From contig MGWO01000014.1 in NCBI GenBank assembly GCA_001801025.1, forward strand, positions 1-37,237: 37,237 nt of DNA, written 5' to 3'. Position numbers and translations under genes: made by a program. Positions 8,478 through 16,779 of the stretch are shown here, piece after piece (the first letter of the stretch is position 1; every line of letters begins with the position of its first letter). The DNA comes from Gallionellales bacterium GWA2_54_124 (lineage in GTDB: Bacteria; Pseudomonadota; Gammaproteobacteria; Burkholderiales; Gallionellaceae). Below the pieces are notes generated by a model. It saw only the letters and a list, made by a program, of their open reading frames with translations. It was not told where the DNA came from and searched no databases.

Positions 8478-9241
8478 TGTCATTAAGGGTTGTTATCAGT
8501 GGCGCATCAAGCGGCTTAGGCTTAGCTTTGGCGCGCCATTATCTTATGTCCGGCGCACTTGTTGGCGTAATCGCCCGGCGTGATGAATTGCTGCGGGTGC
8601 TGGCCGTTGAATTTCCTGGTCAGGTGTATTGCTATGCGCTGGATGTGCGGGATGCCGCCGGCTTGCAGCTGGCGGCAGCGAACTTCATTGCGCAGGTCGG
8701 CGTGCCGGATGTGGTCATCGCCAATGCAGGCGTCAGTGTCGGTACGCTCACCGAATATGCCGAAGATATGGATGCTTTCCGGCAGGTCATGGACATCAAC
8801 GTGCTGGGCATGGTGCAGACCTTTCAGCCTTTTGTTGCGGCGATGCGCGATGTCCGGCGAGGTACGCTGGTCGGTATTGCCAGCGTGGCTGGAATTCGCG
8901 GTTTGCCGGGGGCGGGAGCCTATTCCGCATCTAAGGCTGCGGCGATCTCCTATCTGGAATCGCTGCGGGTCGAGTTGCATGGCAGCGGCGTGAAGGTCGT
9001 GACGATTTGTCCGGGTTATATTAAGACCGCGATGACAGTGGTGAATCCTTACCGGATGCCTTTTATTTTGGACGCGGGCGATGCGGCTGGACGGATGGTG
9101 CGTGCAATCGAGCGGCAAACGTCATTTGCTGTGATCCCGTGGCAAATGGGCTGGGTGGCCTGCGTGCTCAGGTGTCTGCCACGCTGGTTATATGACCGAT
9201 TGTTCGCGAATGCTCCGCATAAGCCGCGTGGTTTGCTTTAA
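8477..9241 (+). CDS. Short-chain dehydrogenase/reductase
   Basis: A 254-residue Rossmann-fold oxidoreductase. The cofactor motif is GASSGLG at 9-15. NAG is at 83-85, the catalytic Ser is at about 136 (IASVAGIRG), and YSASK is at 149-153, followed by CPGYIKT. The Arg pair at the end of strand 2 (IARR) suggests NADP(H) preference. The substrate is unknown. The C-terminal ~30 residues are hydrophobic and basic, suggesting loose membrane association, as in several SDRs acting on lipid-like substrates. The start codon shares one base with the dsbA stop. Confidence 0.9.
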   Translation: MSLRVVISGASSGLGLALARHYLMSGALVGVIARRDELLRVLAVEFPGQVYCYALDVRDAAGLQLAAANFIAQVGVPDVVIANAGVSVGTLTEYAEDMDAFRQVMDINVLGMVQTFQPFVAAMRDVRRGTLVGIASVAGIRGLPGAGAYSASKAAAISYLESLRVELHGSGVKVVTICPGYIKTAMTVVNPYRMPFILDAGDAAGRMVRAIERQTSFAVIPWQMGWVACVLRCLPRWLYDRLFANAPHKPRGLL

Positions 9242-9273
9242 CTTTTTTGTGTTCGGTCGGTTTTGCAACAGGC

Positions 9274-9307
9274 AAAAAAAAGCCCCTGAACATGAAAGAT
9301 CAGGGGC
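9274..9307 (-). terminator. Strong minus-strand intrinsic terminator (end of the small RNA)
   Basis: The perfect 8-bp arms GCCCCTGA and TCAGGGGC have a 10-nt loop and on the minus strand are followed by eight T. On the plus strand the run is before the hairpin, so it terminates minus transcription only, although both flanking protein genes are on the plus strand. Confidence 0.88.
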
Positions 9308-9392
9308 GAAATTCTTAACTATTTGGGAGGAGTTAAGATACCCATCCAGGGAGGTAATGGGTGATAGCTTGCGCTAACTGTATGCTCAGGCA
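9274..9392 (-). ncRNA. Putative small RNA with two CCUCC-loop hairpins
   Basis: No protein gene explains this 300-nt gap, but the minus strand folds into four clean hairpins in ~110 nt. In RNA order: UAGC/GCUA closed by a GCAA tetraloop (9376-9365); ACCCAU/AUGGGU with an 11-nt loop containing UACCUCCC (9362-9340); an 8-bp stem UCUUAACU/AGUUAAGA with a CCUCCCAAAU loop (9338-9313); and an 8-bp G+C-rich hairpin ending in eight U (9307-9274). Two loops therefore expose an anti-Shine-Dalgarno CCUCC. A weak promoter fits upstream. A CCUCC-loop sRNA could pair with ribosome-binding sites. From memory, Rfam contains a 'Betaproteobacteria toxic small RNA' family with an anti-SD motif; whether this is a member needs a search. 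Confidence 0.7.
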
Positions 9393-9398
9393 GGTCGC

Positions 9399-9426
9399 TT
9401 AGTAAAAAGTTCCGGAATATGAAAAA
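9399..9426 (-). promoter_or_regulatory. Possible promoter of the small RNA
   Basis: On the minus strand TACTAA (9404-9399) could be a -10, with TTTTTC (9426-9421) as a poor -35 at 16 bp. This would start the RNA near 9391. The call is weak and rests mostly on position. Confidence 0.25.
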
Positions 9427-9546
9427 TATTTTTGAGTGTTGTCCGTCGCGGGCTCATGGCTTCTTTCAGACGGGTGGTAATCACGAACTTGCCAGTCGAT
9501 AAATCGGCTAAAATGCGCGTACTACAATTTATTACAGGCTGCTGTC

Positions 9547-9879
9547 ATGCGTATATTGTCATTGTTGATTTTTGCAGGCTTCGCATTACCGGTTTTTGCG
9601 GCTCAGCCCGTACCAGCGAATCTGGAGCCATTATCTCCGCCGCCCGAATTTACGCCGGAAGCGGCGGCAGGCGATGAGCCTGAAGTGACCATCGTTAAAC
9701 AAACTGAACTCACGGTAGAAGAGTATCGCTCGGGCGGTCGCATCTATATGATTAAAGTTACTCCGAAAGTCGGGCCTCCTTACTATCTGGTCGACGACAG
9801 GGGTGATGGCAAATTTGCCCGTCAGGAAAGTCTGGATTCGGGATTCCGCCCGCCGCGCTGGATTATCAAGACCTTTTAA
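9547..9879 (+). CDS. Small exported protein, DUF2782 family
   Basis: A 110-residue protein with a signal peptide (MRILSLLIFAGFALPVFA) and a conserved C-terminal part rich in YMIKVTPKVGPPYYLVDD and GFRPPRWII, which matches my memory of DUF2782. The family is usually found next to thrB and polA in betaproteobacteria; here it precedes thrB by 3 nt, while polA lies 13.5 kb away. The function is unknown. It is probably periplasmic. Confidence 0.8.
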   Translation: MRILSLLIFAGFALPVFAAQPVPANLEPLSPPPEFTPEAAAGDEPEVTIVKQTELTVEEYRSGGRIYMIKVTPKVGPPYYLVDDRGDGKFARQESLDSGFRPPRWIIKTF

Positions 9880-9882
9880 CTC

Positions 9883-10824
9883 ATGTCTGTTTACACTACT
9901 GTATCCGAAGCTGAACTGACCGTTTGGCTCAATGATTATTCTTTAGGGCAGTTGCAGGAATTGCAGGGCATCGCTTCCGGCATCGAAAACACGAATTATT
10001 TCGTCACGACCAGCAATGGTCGCTTTGTGCTGACCTTGTTCGAAAAACTGAGCGCGGATGAGCTGCCGTTTTATCTTAACCTGATGGCGCATCTGGCCAG
10101 ACATGGTATCCCTTGCCCCGCACCGATGGCAAACCGGCACAATCAGTTTTTGGGTATTCTGAAGGATAAACCCGCCTGTATCGTCAGTCGTCTGAGTGGT
10201 AAGTCAACGACGACACCGACGCTGGCTCACTGTGCCGCGATGGGTTCAATGCTGGGCCAGATGCATATCGCAGGACAGAGTTTTTCTCAGATCATGCCGA
10301 ATCCGCGCGGTGCTGCGTGGCGCACGGCTACCGCACCTCAGGTCAGGCCATTTATTACCGCAGGGCAAGCGGCATTGCTCGACAGTGAAATCGCACTTCA
10401 TGCGCAGCGCAATCATTCCATTTTGCCGCAAGGCTTGATACACGCTGATTTATTTCGCGACAATGTCCTGTTGGAAGGCGAGCGTGTTGGCGGTTTGATC
10501 GATTTCTATTTCGCCTGCACCGATGCCTTGCTCTACGACGTCGCTATTACCGTCAATGACTGGTGTATGGGTTTCGATGGTATGCTCGACACAGGTATGG
10601 CGCAGACTTTTTTACGTGCCTATCACGCTGTGCGTCCGTTGCAGGACAGTGAGCATCAGGCATGGCCGTTGATGTTGAGGCAGGCCGCGCTGCGTTTTTG
10701 GCTGTCGCGGCTTTTCGATAAATATCTGCCGCGCGATGGTGAATTGATTCATGCGCATGATCCGGCGCATTTTGAACGCGTACTAAAAAACCATATTGAC
10801 ACCGCGCAAGCCGTATGGATTTGA
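9883..10824 (+). CDS. thrB: Homoserine kinase, type II (aminoglycoside-phosphotransferase fold)
   Basis: It phosphorylates L-homoserine with ATP to O-phosphohomoserine, the penultimate step to threonine. The 313-residue protein belongs to the ThrB2/APH-like kinase family rather than the GHMP family of E. coli ThrB. The catalytic loop is HADLFRDN at 187-194, and the metal-binding segment is GLIDFYFACTDALLYDVAI. The N-terminal ATP lobe has SGIENTNYFV. It follows the DUF2782 gene by 3 nt, an arrangement conserved in betaproteobacteria, and abuts the next membrane-protein gene. Confidence 0.93.
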   Translation: MSVYTTVSEAELTVWLNDYSLGQLQELQGIASGIENTNYFVTTSNGRFVLTLFEKLSADELPFYLNLMAHLARHGIPCPAPMANRHNQFLGILKDKPACIVSRLSGKSTTTPTLAHCAAMGSMLGQMHIAGQSFSQIMPNPRGAAWRTATAPQVRPFITAGQAALLDSEIALHAQRNHSILPQGLIHADLFRDNVLLEGERVGGLIDFYFACTDALLYDVAITVNDWCMGFDGMLDTGMAQTFLRAYHAVRPLQDSEHQAWPLMLRQAALRFWLSRLFDKYLPRDGELIHAHDPAHFERVLKNHIDTAQAVWI

Positions 10825-10853
10825 AAACGGATAAGCAGGGGCTTGGGGAAAAA

Positions 10854-11612
10854 ATGGAACCGATACGTTTGGAAGCCGCTCAGGGCATGCAATGGATCAA
10901 AAAAGGGTATGCCTTGTTTATGAAGGCACCTCTGCTCTGGATCGTGCTGCTGGCGATCTGCTTTGTCACCGCGGCAGGTGTCACTGCGGTACCGGTGATA
11001 GGAGAGCCGCTTGTTAGTCTGTTGATGCCGGTTGCAGTGATTGGGCTGATGGCAGGCTGCCGTTCGCTGGAACTGGGTGATGATCTGGAACTGATGCATC
11101 TTTTTTGCGGATTTCAGCGTCACACCTCACATTTGATAACGTTGGGCGGTATTGCACTGGTGGGTCAATATCTGATCTTTGGTGTGATGATGATGGTTGG
11201 GGGTGCTGCGCTGGTGGGAATATTGATGAATAGTCAGGTCGCGGTGCCGCCCGACGTCATTCAGCAGGCGGTTGCAGGTGCCGGTGCCGCGGTCATGATA
11301 GGCGTTGCGCTGTTCGGACTGTTGCTGATGGCCATGCAGTTTGCCCCCATGCTGGTATTTTTTCGCGATGTGCCGCCTTATGATGCGATGAGGCTGAGTT
11401 TGCGTGCTTTCACGCATAATGTCGGTGCTATGTTTGTCTATGGTATGGCCTTTTTGTTGCTGGCGATACTGGCCAGCATGCCGATGATGCTAGGGTGGCT
11501 GATTTTGATGCCGATGGTCTTTACTTCGCTGTATGCCAGTTTCTGCGATATTTTCCCCGAGCCCGTGATCACGGCCACCGCTGTAGAACAGGACGATCAA
11601 GCGCATTTCTGA
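10854..11612 (+). CDS. Polytopic membrane protein, BPSS1780 family
   Basis: A 252-residue integral membrane protein with about five to six hydrophobic segments and a conserved N-terminus (RLEAAQGMQWIKKGYALFMKAP). It resembles the betaproteobacterial BPSS1780 family of unknown function. The ATG at 10854 has a GGGGAA Shine-Dalgarno ahead. An in-frame ATG 39 nt upstream would overlap thrB and is less likely. It probably belongs to the DUF2782-thrB transcription unit. Confidence 0.75.
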   Translation: MEPIRLEAAQGMQWIKKGYALFMKAPLLWIVLLAICFVTAAGVTAVPVIGEPLVSLLMPVAVIGLMAGCRSLELGDDLELMHLFCGFQRHTSHLITLGGIALVGQYLIFGVMMMVGGAALVGILMNSQVAVPPDVIQQAVAGAGAAVMIGVALFGLLLMAMQFAPMLVFFRDVPPYDAMRLSLRAFTHNVGAMFVYGMAFLLLAILASMPMMLGWLILMPMVFTSLYASFCDIFPEPVITATAVEQDDQAHF

Positions 11613-11658
11613 TCCCGCACAGGGTGGGTAGCATCAGTCTGATTTAAGTATCAGCTTA

Positions 11659-11667
11659 TGCTAATAT
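11659..11667 (+). promoter_or_regulatory. Possible extended -10 promoter
   Basis: TGCTAATAT (TG, one base, TAATAT) lies 32 nt before the next start codon. No clear -35 is visible. Confidence 0.35.
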
Positions 11668-11699
11668 GCTGTCTCATTGAATTTCAGCCGGGAAATGCC

Positions 11700-12188
11700 A
11701 TGCAATTTGAGATCGATCTGTCCGCAGTCAAGCGTGCGCAATTGCCGCACAATCTGCTCATTTCAGCTTTGTTCGGCTTCAATCTGCTGATGGCGCCCGC
11801 TGTTATCGCATTAAAATTTGGCATGATAGGGCTGCTGATCCCCTTCTTGAGCACCGGTGCGTTAATAGGGACGATCTATTTGCGCAGTAGAAAAAATACG
11901 CTCTGGTTTGTCGATGCGCACTGGCGACTGGCCTTTAAAAATAGTCGCTGGCTAATGTCGGGGTATGCCATCACGGCATTACTGATACTTGCTGCCTGGC
12001 TGGTCAGTCTCGCCGCCGCCAATCCGAGCATGGGTCACATTATCTGGACGGCCCTCACGCGCATCGCCATTTTACCAACGCTAGCCGGCGTGATGATCAC
12101 TGCGATCATGGAAGCGGGCGCAATCAGTCTCGCTTCAAAGCGAGAAGTACCCGACAGCCTCGTGGCGAAATTTCCGCCGCACCTGTAA
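11700..12188 (+). CDS. Uncharacterised membrane protein
   Basis: I do not recognise this 162-residue protein. It has about four hydrophobic segments: roughly 20-38, 40-60, 88-108 and 120-145. Its layout resembles half-size relatives of the preceding membrane protein. The ATG at 11700 with GGGAAA ahead is chosen over an in-frame ATG at 11658. It is convergent with the MEKHLA gene: the two stops are 1 nt apart, with no terminator hairpin between them. Confidence 0.6.
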   Translation: MQFEIDLSAVKRAQLPHNLLISALFGFNLLMAPAVIALKFGMIGLLIPFLSTGALIGTIYLRSRKNTLWFVDAHWRLAFKNSRWLMSGYAITALLILAAWLVSLAAANPSMGHIIWTALTRIAILPTLAGVMITAIMEAGAISLASKREVPDSLVAKFPPHL

Positions 12189-12189
12189 A

Positions 12190-12618
12190 TTATTTTTGCG
12201 TTGTAAAAGCGGCCGCCTGGCCGTGACAGATGCCGGCTTCATCAATCAAATTCCAGACCGTTGCCTGATTGATCATGAAGCGTCGCCCGCTGCTGCTAAT
12301 GCGCATACCGCTATAGTCGTCTATATAACCTTGCAGCGAGACCTTGTACAGCAGTTGAGCACGCGCCTCCTGTGCCAGGGGCTCAGCGGAGAGTCGTGAG
12401 GGCAGTTTTACGAATTCTCCGAAGCTCATCTCGAACTGCTGTAAGGCCAGCTGGTTGCCGTAGAAAAAGATCGGGTCGGGCGCTGTGTCATGGGCGACGA
12501 TGGCAAAAGGGGCGTGCCACATACTTTCCGTATCGTGTAATAGCGTTTTTCCGGTTAAGCGCTGATAACTGTCCAGTATCAGCGGCAGGCGCGGATCGCT
12601 CAGCGCAGCATTGGTCAT
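12190..12618 (-). CDS. MEKHLA-domain protein
   Basis: A 142-residue cytoplasmic protein resembling the PAS-like MEKHLA domain, with FYGNQLALQQFEMSFGEFVKLPSRLSAEP and the end segment GRRFMINQATVWNLID. It is encoded alone here; in plants the domain is fused to HD-ZIP III factors, and bacteria have stand-alone versions of unknown role. The start codon overlaps the uvrD stop (ATGA), indicating translational coupling to the helicase. Upstream in-frame codons inside uvrD are not part of it. Confidence 0.75.
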   Translation of the reverse strand: MTNAALSDPRLPLILDSYQRLTGKTLLHDTESMWHAPFAIVAHDTAPDPIFFYGNQLALQQFEMSFGEFVKLPSRLSAEPLAQEARAQLLYKVSLQGYIDDYSGMRISSSGRRFMINQATVWNLIDEAGICHGQAAAFTTQK

Positions 12619-14756
12619 AGCGCGGTGAGCTTTGCGTATTCGAGTGCCAGCCATTTGCTGCCGGCATGTTTGAAATTGACCTGTACCCGCCCGTCGTTCC
12701 CGCTGCCTTCGACGCCTGTGACCACCCCTTCGCCGAATTTCAGGTGCATCACGCGTTGACCGGTGCGCCAGCCGTTTGCTGTGCGCTGCACAGGGGCTGG
12801 CATTGCCGGTGCGGTATAGCCGAAAGAGGCAAAGGGATTGGGTGGTGCTTCTCGCGCAGACAGCCATTGCAGCAATTCTTCGGGTAATTCTTTTAAGAAA
12901 CTCGAGGGGGCACCGTAACTTACCTGACCGTTCAACATGCGACGCTGTGCAAAACTCATATACAGACGGCGGCGTGCGCGGGTAATCGCGACATACATCA
13001 GGCGGCGCTCTTCATCCAGGCCGCCATCGACCCGCTGGCTGTTCTGATGCGGAAATAAGTTTTCTTCGAGTCCGGTGATAAACACCGCGTTAAATTCCAA
13101 GCCCTTGGCCGCATGCACGGTCATCAGGTGCAGCGCATCGTCCTGATCGCCCGCCTGATGTTCTCCCGCTTCGAGTGAGGCATGGGTCAGGAACGAGGTC
13201 AGGCTATCGTCCTCGTTTTCATGTACGAATAACGTGGCGGCGGTGACCAGTTCCTTCAGATTTTCCAGTCGTTCTTCCGCTTCGCGCTTCTTGGCGCCTT
13301 TTTCGCTTTGATAGTGCTCGATAAGGCCGCTGCGCACCAGCACATGTTCCATGATTTCGGGGAGCGGCAAGCCCTCCGTCGCGCTGCGCAGTGCTTCGAT
13401 CAGTCCGACGAAGGCCGAAACTTTGCCGCCTGTGCGGGCGGCTGCATCCCACAGTGTCGTGGTGTGCATTTTCGCTGATTCCTGCACCTGTTCGATGCTG
13501 CGTGCGCCGATGCCTCGCGTCGGATAATTGATGATGCGCAGCAGCGCATTGTCGTCGTCGGTGTTTTGCATCAGGCGCAGATAAGCTAGCGCGTGTTTGA
13601 TTTCCTGTCGTTCGAAAAAGCGCAGGCCGCCATAGACCCGGTACGACAATCCGGCCGAGACCAGCGCGTGTTCGAGCACACGCGATTGTGCGTTGGAGCG
13701 GTACAACAATGTGATTTCGGTAAGTTTCAGACCTTCTGTTTTGAGTTGTCTGATTTCGCCTATGATGAAGTTGGCTTCCTCCACATCGGTCGGCGCTTCA
13801 TAGACACGCAGCTTTTCGCCACCCTGTTCAGACGTCCACAGGTTTTTGCCCAGGCGATTGCGGTTATTGGAAATTAGCGCGTTGGCCGCGTCGAGTATGT
13901 TGCCGTGGGAGCGGTAGTTTTGCTCCAGCTTGATGACCGACTCGACCTTGAAATCACGCAGCAGATCTTTCATATTGCCGACATTTGCGCCGCGAAAGGC
14001 ATAGATGGACTGGTCGTCGTCGCCTACCGCGAAAAGTGAATTATGTTCACCTGCCAGTAACTTGAGCCATTGGTATTGCAGCGGATTGGTATCCTGAAAT
14101 TCGTCCACCAGAATGTGGTGGAAGCGTTCCTGATAGTGGGTGCGCAGACTTGCATTGCGGGAGAGCAACTCGAAACAGCGCAGCAGCAACTCGGAGAAAT
14201 CCACCACGCCTTCACGCTGGCACTGTGCATCGTATTCGGCGTACACATCGACCTTGCGCCGGGTGTACGGATCAAAGGCCTCGACATCGTGCGCGCGCAG
14301 TCCCTGCTCTTTGCTGCCGCTGATAAAATTTTGCATCTCGCGCGGAGGATATTTTTCGTCATCGATTTCCAGCGCTTTCATGACCCGCTTGATCGCCGAG
14401 AGCTGATCGCCGGAGTCGAGAATCTGGAAGGTCTGCGGCAATGCGGCCTCTCTGTAATGTGCGCGCAACAATCGATTGCATAGTCCGTGAAATGTACCGA
14501 TCCACATGCCGCGTGTATTGATGGGCAGCATCGCCGACAGGCGAGTCACCATCTCCTTTGCGGCCTTGTTGGTGAAGGTCACCGCCAGTAAGCCGTGTGG
14601 GCTGACCGCGCCTGTGCTGATGAGATAGGCGATGCGCGTGGTCAGCACGCGAGTCTTGCCACTGCCGGCACCCGCCAGAATGAGCGCGGACTGGCGGGGG
14701 AGTGTCACCGCTTGCAGTTGAGGCGGATTGAGGCCGGATAATAGTGTCGTATTCAT
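12615..14756 (-). CDS. uvrD: DNA helicase II, UvrD/Rep family
   Basis: A superfamily 1A 3'-5' helicase for nucleotide-excision and mismatch repair. The protein has 713 residues. In order: Q motif and Walker A AGAGSGKT at 28-35; TNKAAKEM; Walker B DEFQDTN near 218; GDDDQSIYAFRGA; NYRS; TVHAAKGLEF; and VAITRARRRLY. The C-terminal tudor-like tail (QRVMHLKFGEGVVTGVEG) typical of UvrD/PcrA is present, favouring UvrD over Rep. The start is uncertain: the ATG at 14756 matches the usual N-terminus, while one at 14786 would add ten residues; neither has a strong Shine-Dalgarno. The downstream MEKHLA gene overlaps the stop by 4 nt. Confidence 0.95.
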   Translation of the reverse strand: MNTTLLSGLNPPQLQAVTLPRQSALILAGAGSGKTRVLTTRIAYLISTGAVSPHGLLAVTFTNKAAKEMVTRLSAMLPINTRGMWIGTFHGLCNRLLRAHYREAALPQTFQILDSGDQLSAIKRVMKALEIDDEKYPPREMQNFISGSKEQGLRAHDVEAFDPYTRRKVDVYAEYDAQCQREGVVDFSELLLRCFELLSRNASLRTHYQERFHHILVDEFQDTNPLQYQWLKLLAGEHNSLFAVGDDDQSIYAFRGANVGNMKDLLRDFKVESVIKLEQNYRSHGNILDAANALISNNRNRLGKNLWTSEQGGEKLRVYEAPTDVEEANFIIGEIRQLKTEGLKLTEITLLYRSNAQSRVLEHALVSAGLSYRVYGGLRFFERQEIKHALAYLRLMQNTDDDNALLRIINYPTRGIGARSIEQVQESAKMHTTTLWDAAARTGGKVSAFVGLIEALRSATEGLPLPEIMEHVLVRSGLIEHYQSEKGAKKREAEERLENLKELVTAATLFVHENEDDSLTSFLTHASLEAGEHQAGDQDDALHLMTVHAAKGLEFNAVFITGLEENLFPHQNSQRVDGGLDEERRLMYVAITRARRRLYMSFAQRRMLNGQVSYGAPSSFLKELPEELLQWLSAREAPPNPFASFGYTAPAMPAPVQRTANGWRTGQRVMHLKFGEGVVTGVEGSGNDGRVQVNFKHAGSKWLALEYAKLTAL

Positions 14757-14960
14757 GGGCGGATTATCCCACAGTGGCGCAGACATGCCGATAGCGCTCT
14801 TGCAAAAGGCTGCTGCCGTGGAATAAAACTACGCAGGTGAGGCGTGTCTCGAAGTGCATACGAGGCCGCAGTAGATTCACCGCCTGTATTATCTGTCTCT
14901 CTGCCTCACTTTTCATACTTGGAGAACCCGGTCGCATGACCAATGCAGGCGGAGGGACTC

Positions 14961-15100
14961 ATGTTGCAGGCAGACAGGCAGATCCGTGAGGCGGCCAGAA
15001 GAAAAGTGAGGCGCAGAAGAAGGTCAGTGAGGCGGTGCAGGAGAAAATTGAGGCCGAAAAGGATGACTTTTCGGCTATCTTCAACCCGGCGTTGTATTGA
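14961..15100 (+). pseudogene. Frameshifted remnant of a small gene
   Basis: This gap holds a good Shine-Dalgarno (GGAGGG, 4 nt before ATG 14961) and a start reading MLQADRQIREAA. After about residue 12 the coding pattern switches frame and continues QKKSEAQKKVSEAVQEKI, then AEKDDFSAIFNPALY and TGA at 15098. The second part is a Lys/Glu/Ala-rich probable coiled coil. One missing base near 14995 would join the two into a ~46-residue protein. I cannot name the family. It may be a real frameshift or a decayed gene. Confidence 0.5.
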
Positions 15101-15133
15101 AGTGTCAACCGCCTCTAATATCCGGCGGCGCGA

Positions 15134-15982
15134 CTATTCGCTGTCAAACACCACGTCGCCTTCGGCAACTTCCTGACCCATCTGCATTCCCTTGAAATCA
15201 AAAAGATTACCGTCGAGTAGATGGGAGGGGGCGACATTTTGCATCGCGGTAAAAATCGTCTGGCTGCGCCCGGGATATTGACGCTCCCAGTTAGTCAGCA
15301 TTTCCTTGATGTTCTGGCGTTGCAGATTTTCCTGCGAGCCGCACAGGTTGCACGGGATAATCGGAAACTCCATGCCGCGCGCATAGCGGGCGATGTCTTT
15401 TTCGACACAGTAGGCCAGCGGACGAATCACGATATGATCGCCTTTGTCCGTGACCAGTTTGGGCGGCATCGCCTTGAGTTTTCCGGCAAAGAACATATTC
15501 AGGAACAGCGTCTCTATCATGTCGTCGCGGTGATGTCCTAGCGCAATCTTGTTGGCGCCCAATTCGCCCGCGACCTTATAAATAATGCCGCGCCGCAATC
15601 TGGAACACAGCGAACAGGTGGTTTTTCCTTCAGGGATCTTCTCTTTGACGATGGAGTAGGTGTCCTGCGTTTCAATGTGATATTCGACGCCGAGCGCTTT
15701 GAGGTAACCCGGCAAAATATCGGCGGGGAAGCCGGGTTGCTTTTGATCCAGATTCATCGCGACGATGCGAAAATCAATCGGTGCGCGTTTTCGCAGGGTA
15801 AGCAAAATATCCAGCAGCGTATAAGAATCTTTGCCGCCCGACAGGCAGACCATCACCGAGTCGCCCTCCTCGATCATATTGAAATCGAAAATGGCCTTGC
15901 CGACTTGATGCTCTAAGCGGTTCTTGAGTTTATTGAAGTTGCCCGAATGATCGAACTGGATAGGTTGTGCAATGAGGGTCAT
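15134..15982 (-). CDS. ttcA: tRNA 2-thiocytidine biosynthesis protein TtcA
   Basis: It thiolates cytidine 32 of certain tRNAs to 2-thiocytidine, using ATP and a [4Fe-4S] cluster. The 282-residue protein has the PP-loop SGGKDS at 48-53. The two cysteine pairs CSLC (123-126) and CNLCG (211-214) provide cluster ligands and catalytic thiols. [16 protein letters not shown] is also typical of the TtcA/TilS superfamily. It is somewhat shorter than the E. coli protein (311). The pteridine reductase start lies upstream on the same strand; the gap between the genes is 11 nt. Confidence 0.96.
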   Translation of the reverse strand: MTLIAQPIQFDHSGNFNKLKNRLEHQVGKAIFDFNMIEEGDSVMVCLSGGKDSYTLLDILLTLRKRAPIDFRIVAMNLDQKQPGFPADILPGYLKALGVEYHIETQDTYSIVKEKIPEGKTTCSLCSRLRRGIIYKVAGELGANKIALGHHRDDMIETLFLNMFFAGKLKAMPPKLVTDKGDHIVIRPLAYCVEKDIARYARGMEFPIIPCNLCGSQENLQRQNIKEMLTNWERQYPGRSQTIFTAMQNVAPSHLLDGNLFDFKGMQMGQEVAEGDVVFDSE

Positions 15983-15993
15983 AAATTTCCAAT

Positions 15994-16758
15994 TTAAAGA
16001 GTGATGCTTCTGCCGCCATCAACCGAGATGACCTGCCCGGTGATATACGGGGCATCGGCGATTAAAAATTTCACGGTTTTGGCGATATCATCCGGCTCAC
16101 CCTCTCGTTTGAGCAAGGTATGGGCCACGATTTTTCCGCGCTGTGCAGCATCTTCCCAGTCCGCATTTTCAGGCCAGAGGATGACGCCAGGTGCTACAGC
16201 ATTCACGCGCACGCAGGGGGCGAGCTCTTGAGCCAGAGCACGGGTGAGTGCGACTAAACCGGCTTTTGCAACGCTATACAGCAGATGGCCTTGCATCGGC
16301 CGTTCTGCATGAATGTCCACGATATTGACGATGCAGCCGTGTCGCTGGCGTAATTCGTTTTGTGCGGCCTGCGCCAGAAACAGCGGTGCGCGCAGGTTGG
16401 TGCCGAGCAAATCGTGCCATTGCACTTCGTTCAATTCATGGAGCGGCGTCGCGTAAAAACTGGAGGCATTGTTGACCAGCCCATCGAGACGGCCAAATCT
16501 TGCAATGACTGCCTCAATCAAACGGGGTAAGTCAGCCAGATCAAGCAGGTCGGCCGAAAAGGCTGCGGCACTATCGGGGCGCAGCAGGTTAAGTTCATCT
16601 TCTAATGCCAGCGCCTCTTGAGCCGACGTGCGGTAATGCAGTGCGAGGGTCGCACCCGCAGCATGCAGGCGGCGGCAAATTGCCGCGCCCACTCGTTTTC
16701 CACCGCCTGTCACCAACATAACTTTGCCTTGCACCGCACCCTCCATTAAACTTAGCAA
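15994..16758 (-). CDS. Pteridine reductase (SDR family, PTR1/FolM-like)
   Basis: A 254-residue short-chain reductase, probably reducing dihydropteridines or dihydrofolate with NADPH. The cofactor motif is TGGGKRVG at 17-24; the Gly-Lys-Arg form is typical of PTR1 enzymes. The catalytic set is Asp148, Tyr161 and Lys165; Asp replaces the usual SDR Ser and its 13-residue spacing to Tyr matches protozoan PTR1. The start may be at 16758 or 12 nt later. It is divergent from the MidA-type gene with only 21 nt between the starts, so the promoters must overlap the other gene or be leaderless. Confidence 0.87.
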   Translation of the reverse strand: MLSLMEGAVQGKVMLVTGGGKRVGAAICRRLHAAGATLALHYRTSAQEALALEDELNLLRPDSAAAFSADLLDLADLPRLIEAVIARFGRLDGLVNNASSFYATPLHELNEVQWHDLLGTNLRAPLFLAQAAQNELRQRHGCIVNIVDIHAERPMQGHLLYSVAKAGLVALTRALAQELAPCVRVNAVAPGVILWPENADWEDAAQRGKIVAHTLLKREGEPDDIAKTVKFLIADAPYITGQVISVDGGRSITL

Positions 16759-16779
16759 TCTGCCGAATTATACCTGACC

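Noticed and set aside
9192..9377. A plus-strand open frame across the small-RNA region
   Set aside because: It starts inside the short-chain dehydrogenase, has no motifs and is better explained by the structured minus-strand RNA.
14757..14786. Extending UvrD to the ATG at 14786
   Set aside because: The ten extra residues do not match the family N-terminus and no Shine-Dalgarno supports them, though they cannot be excluded.
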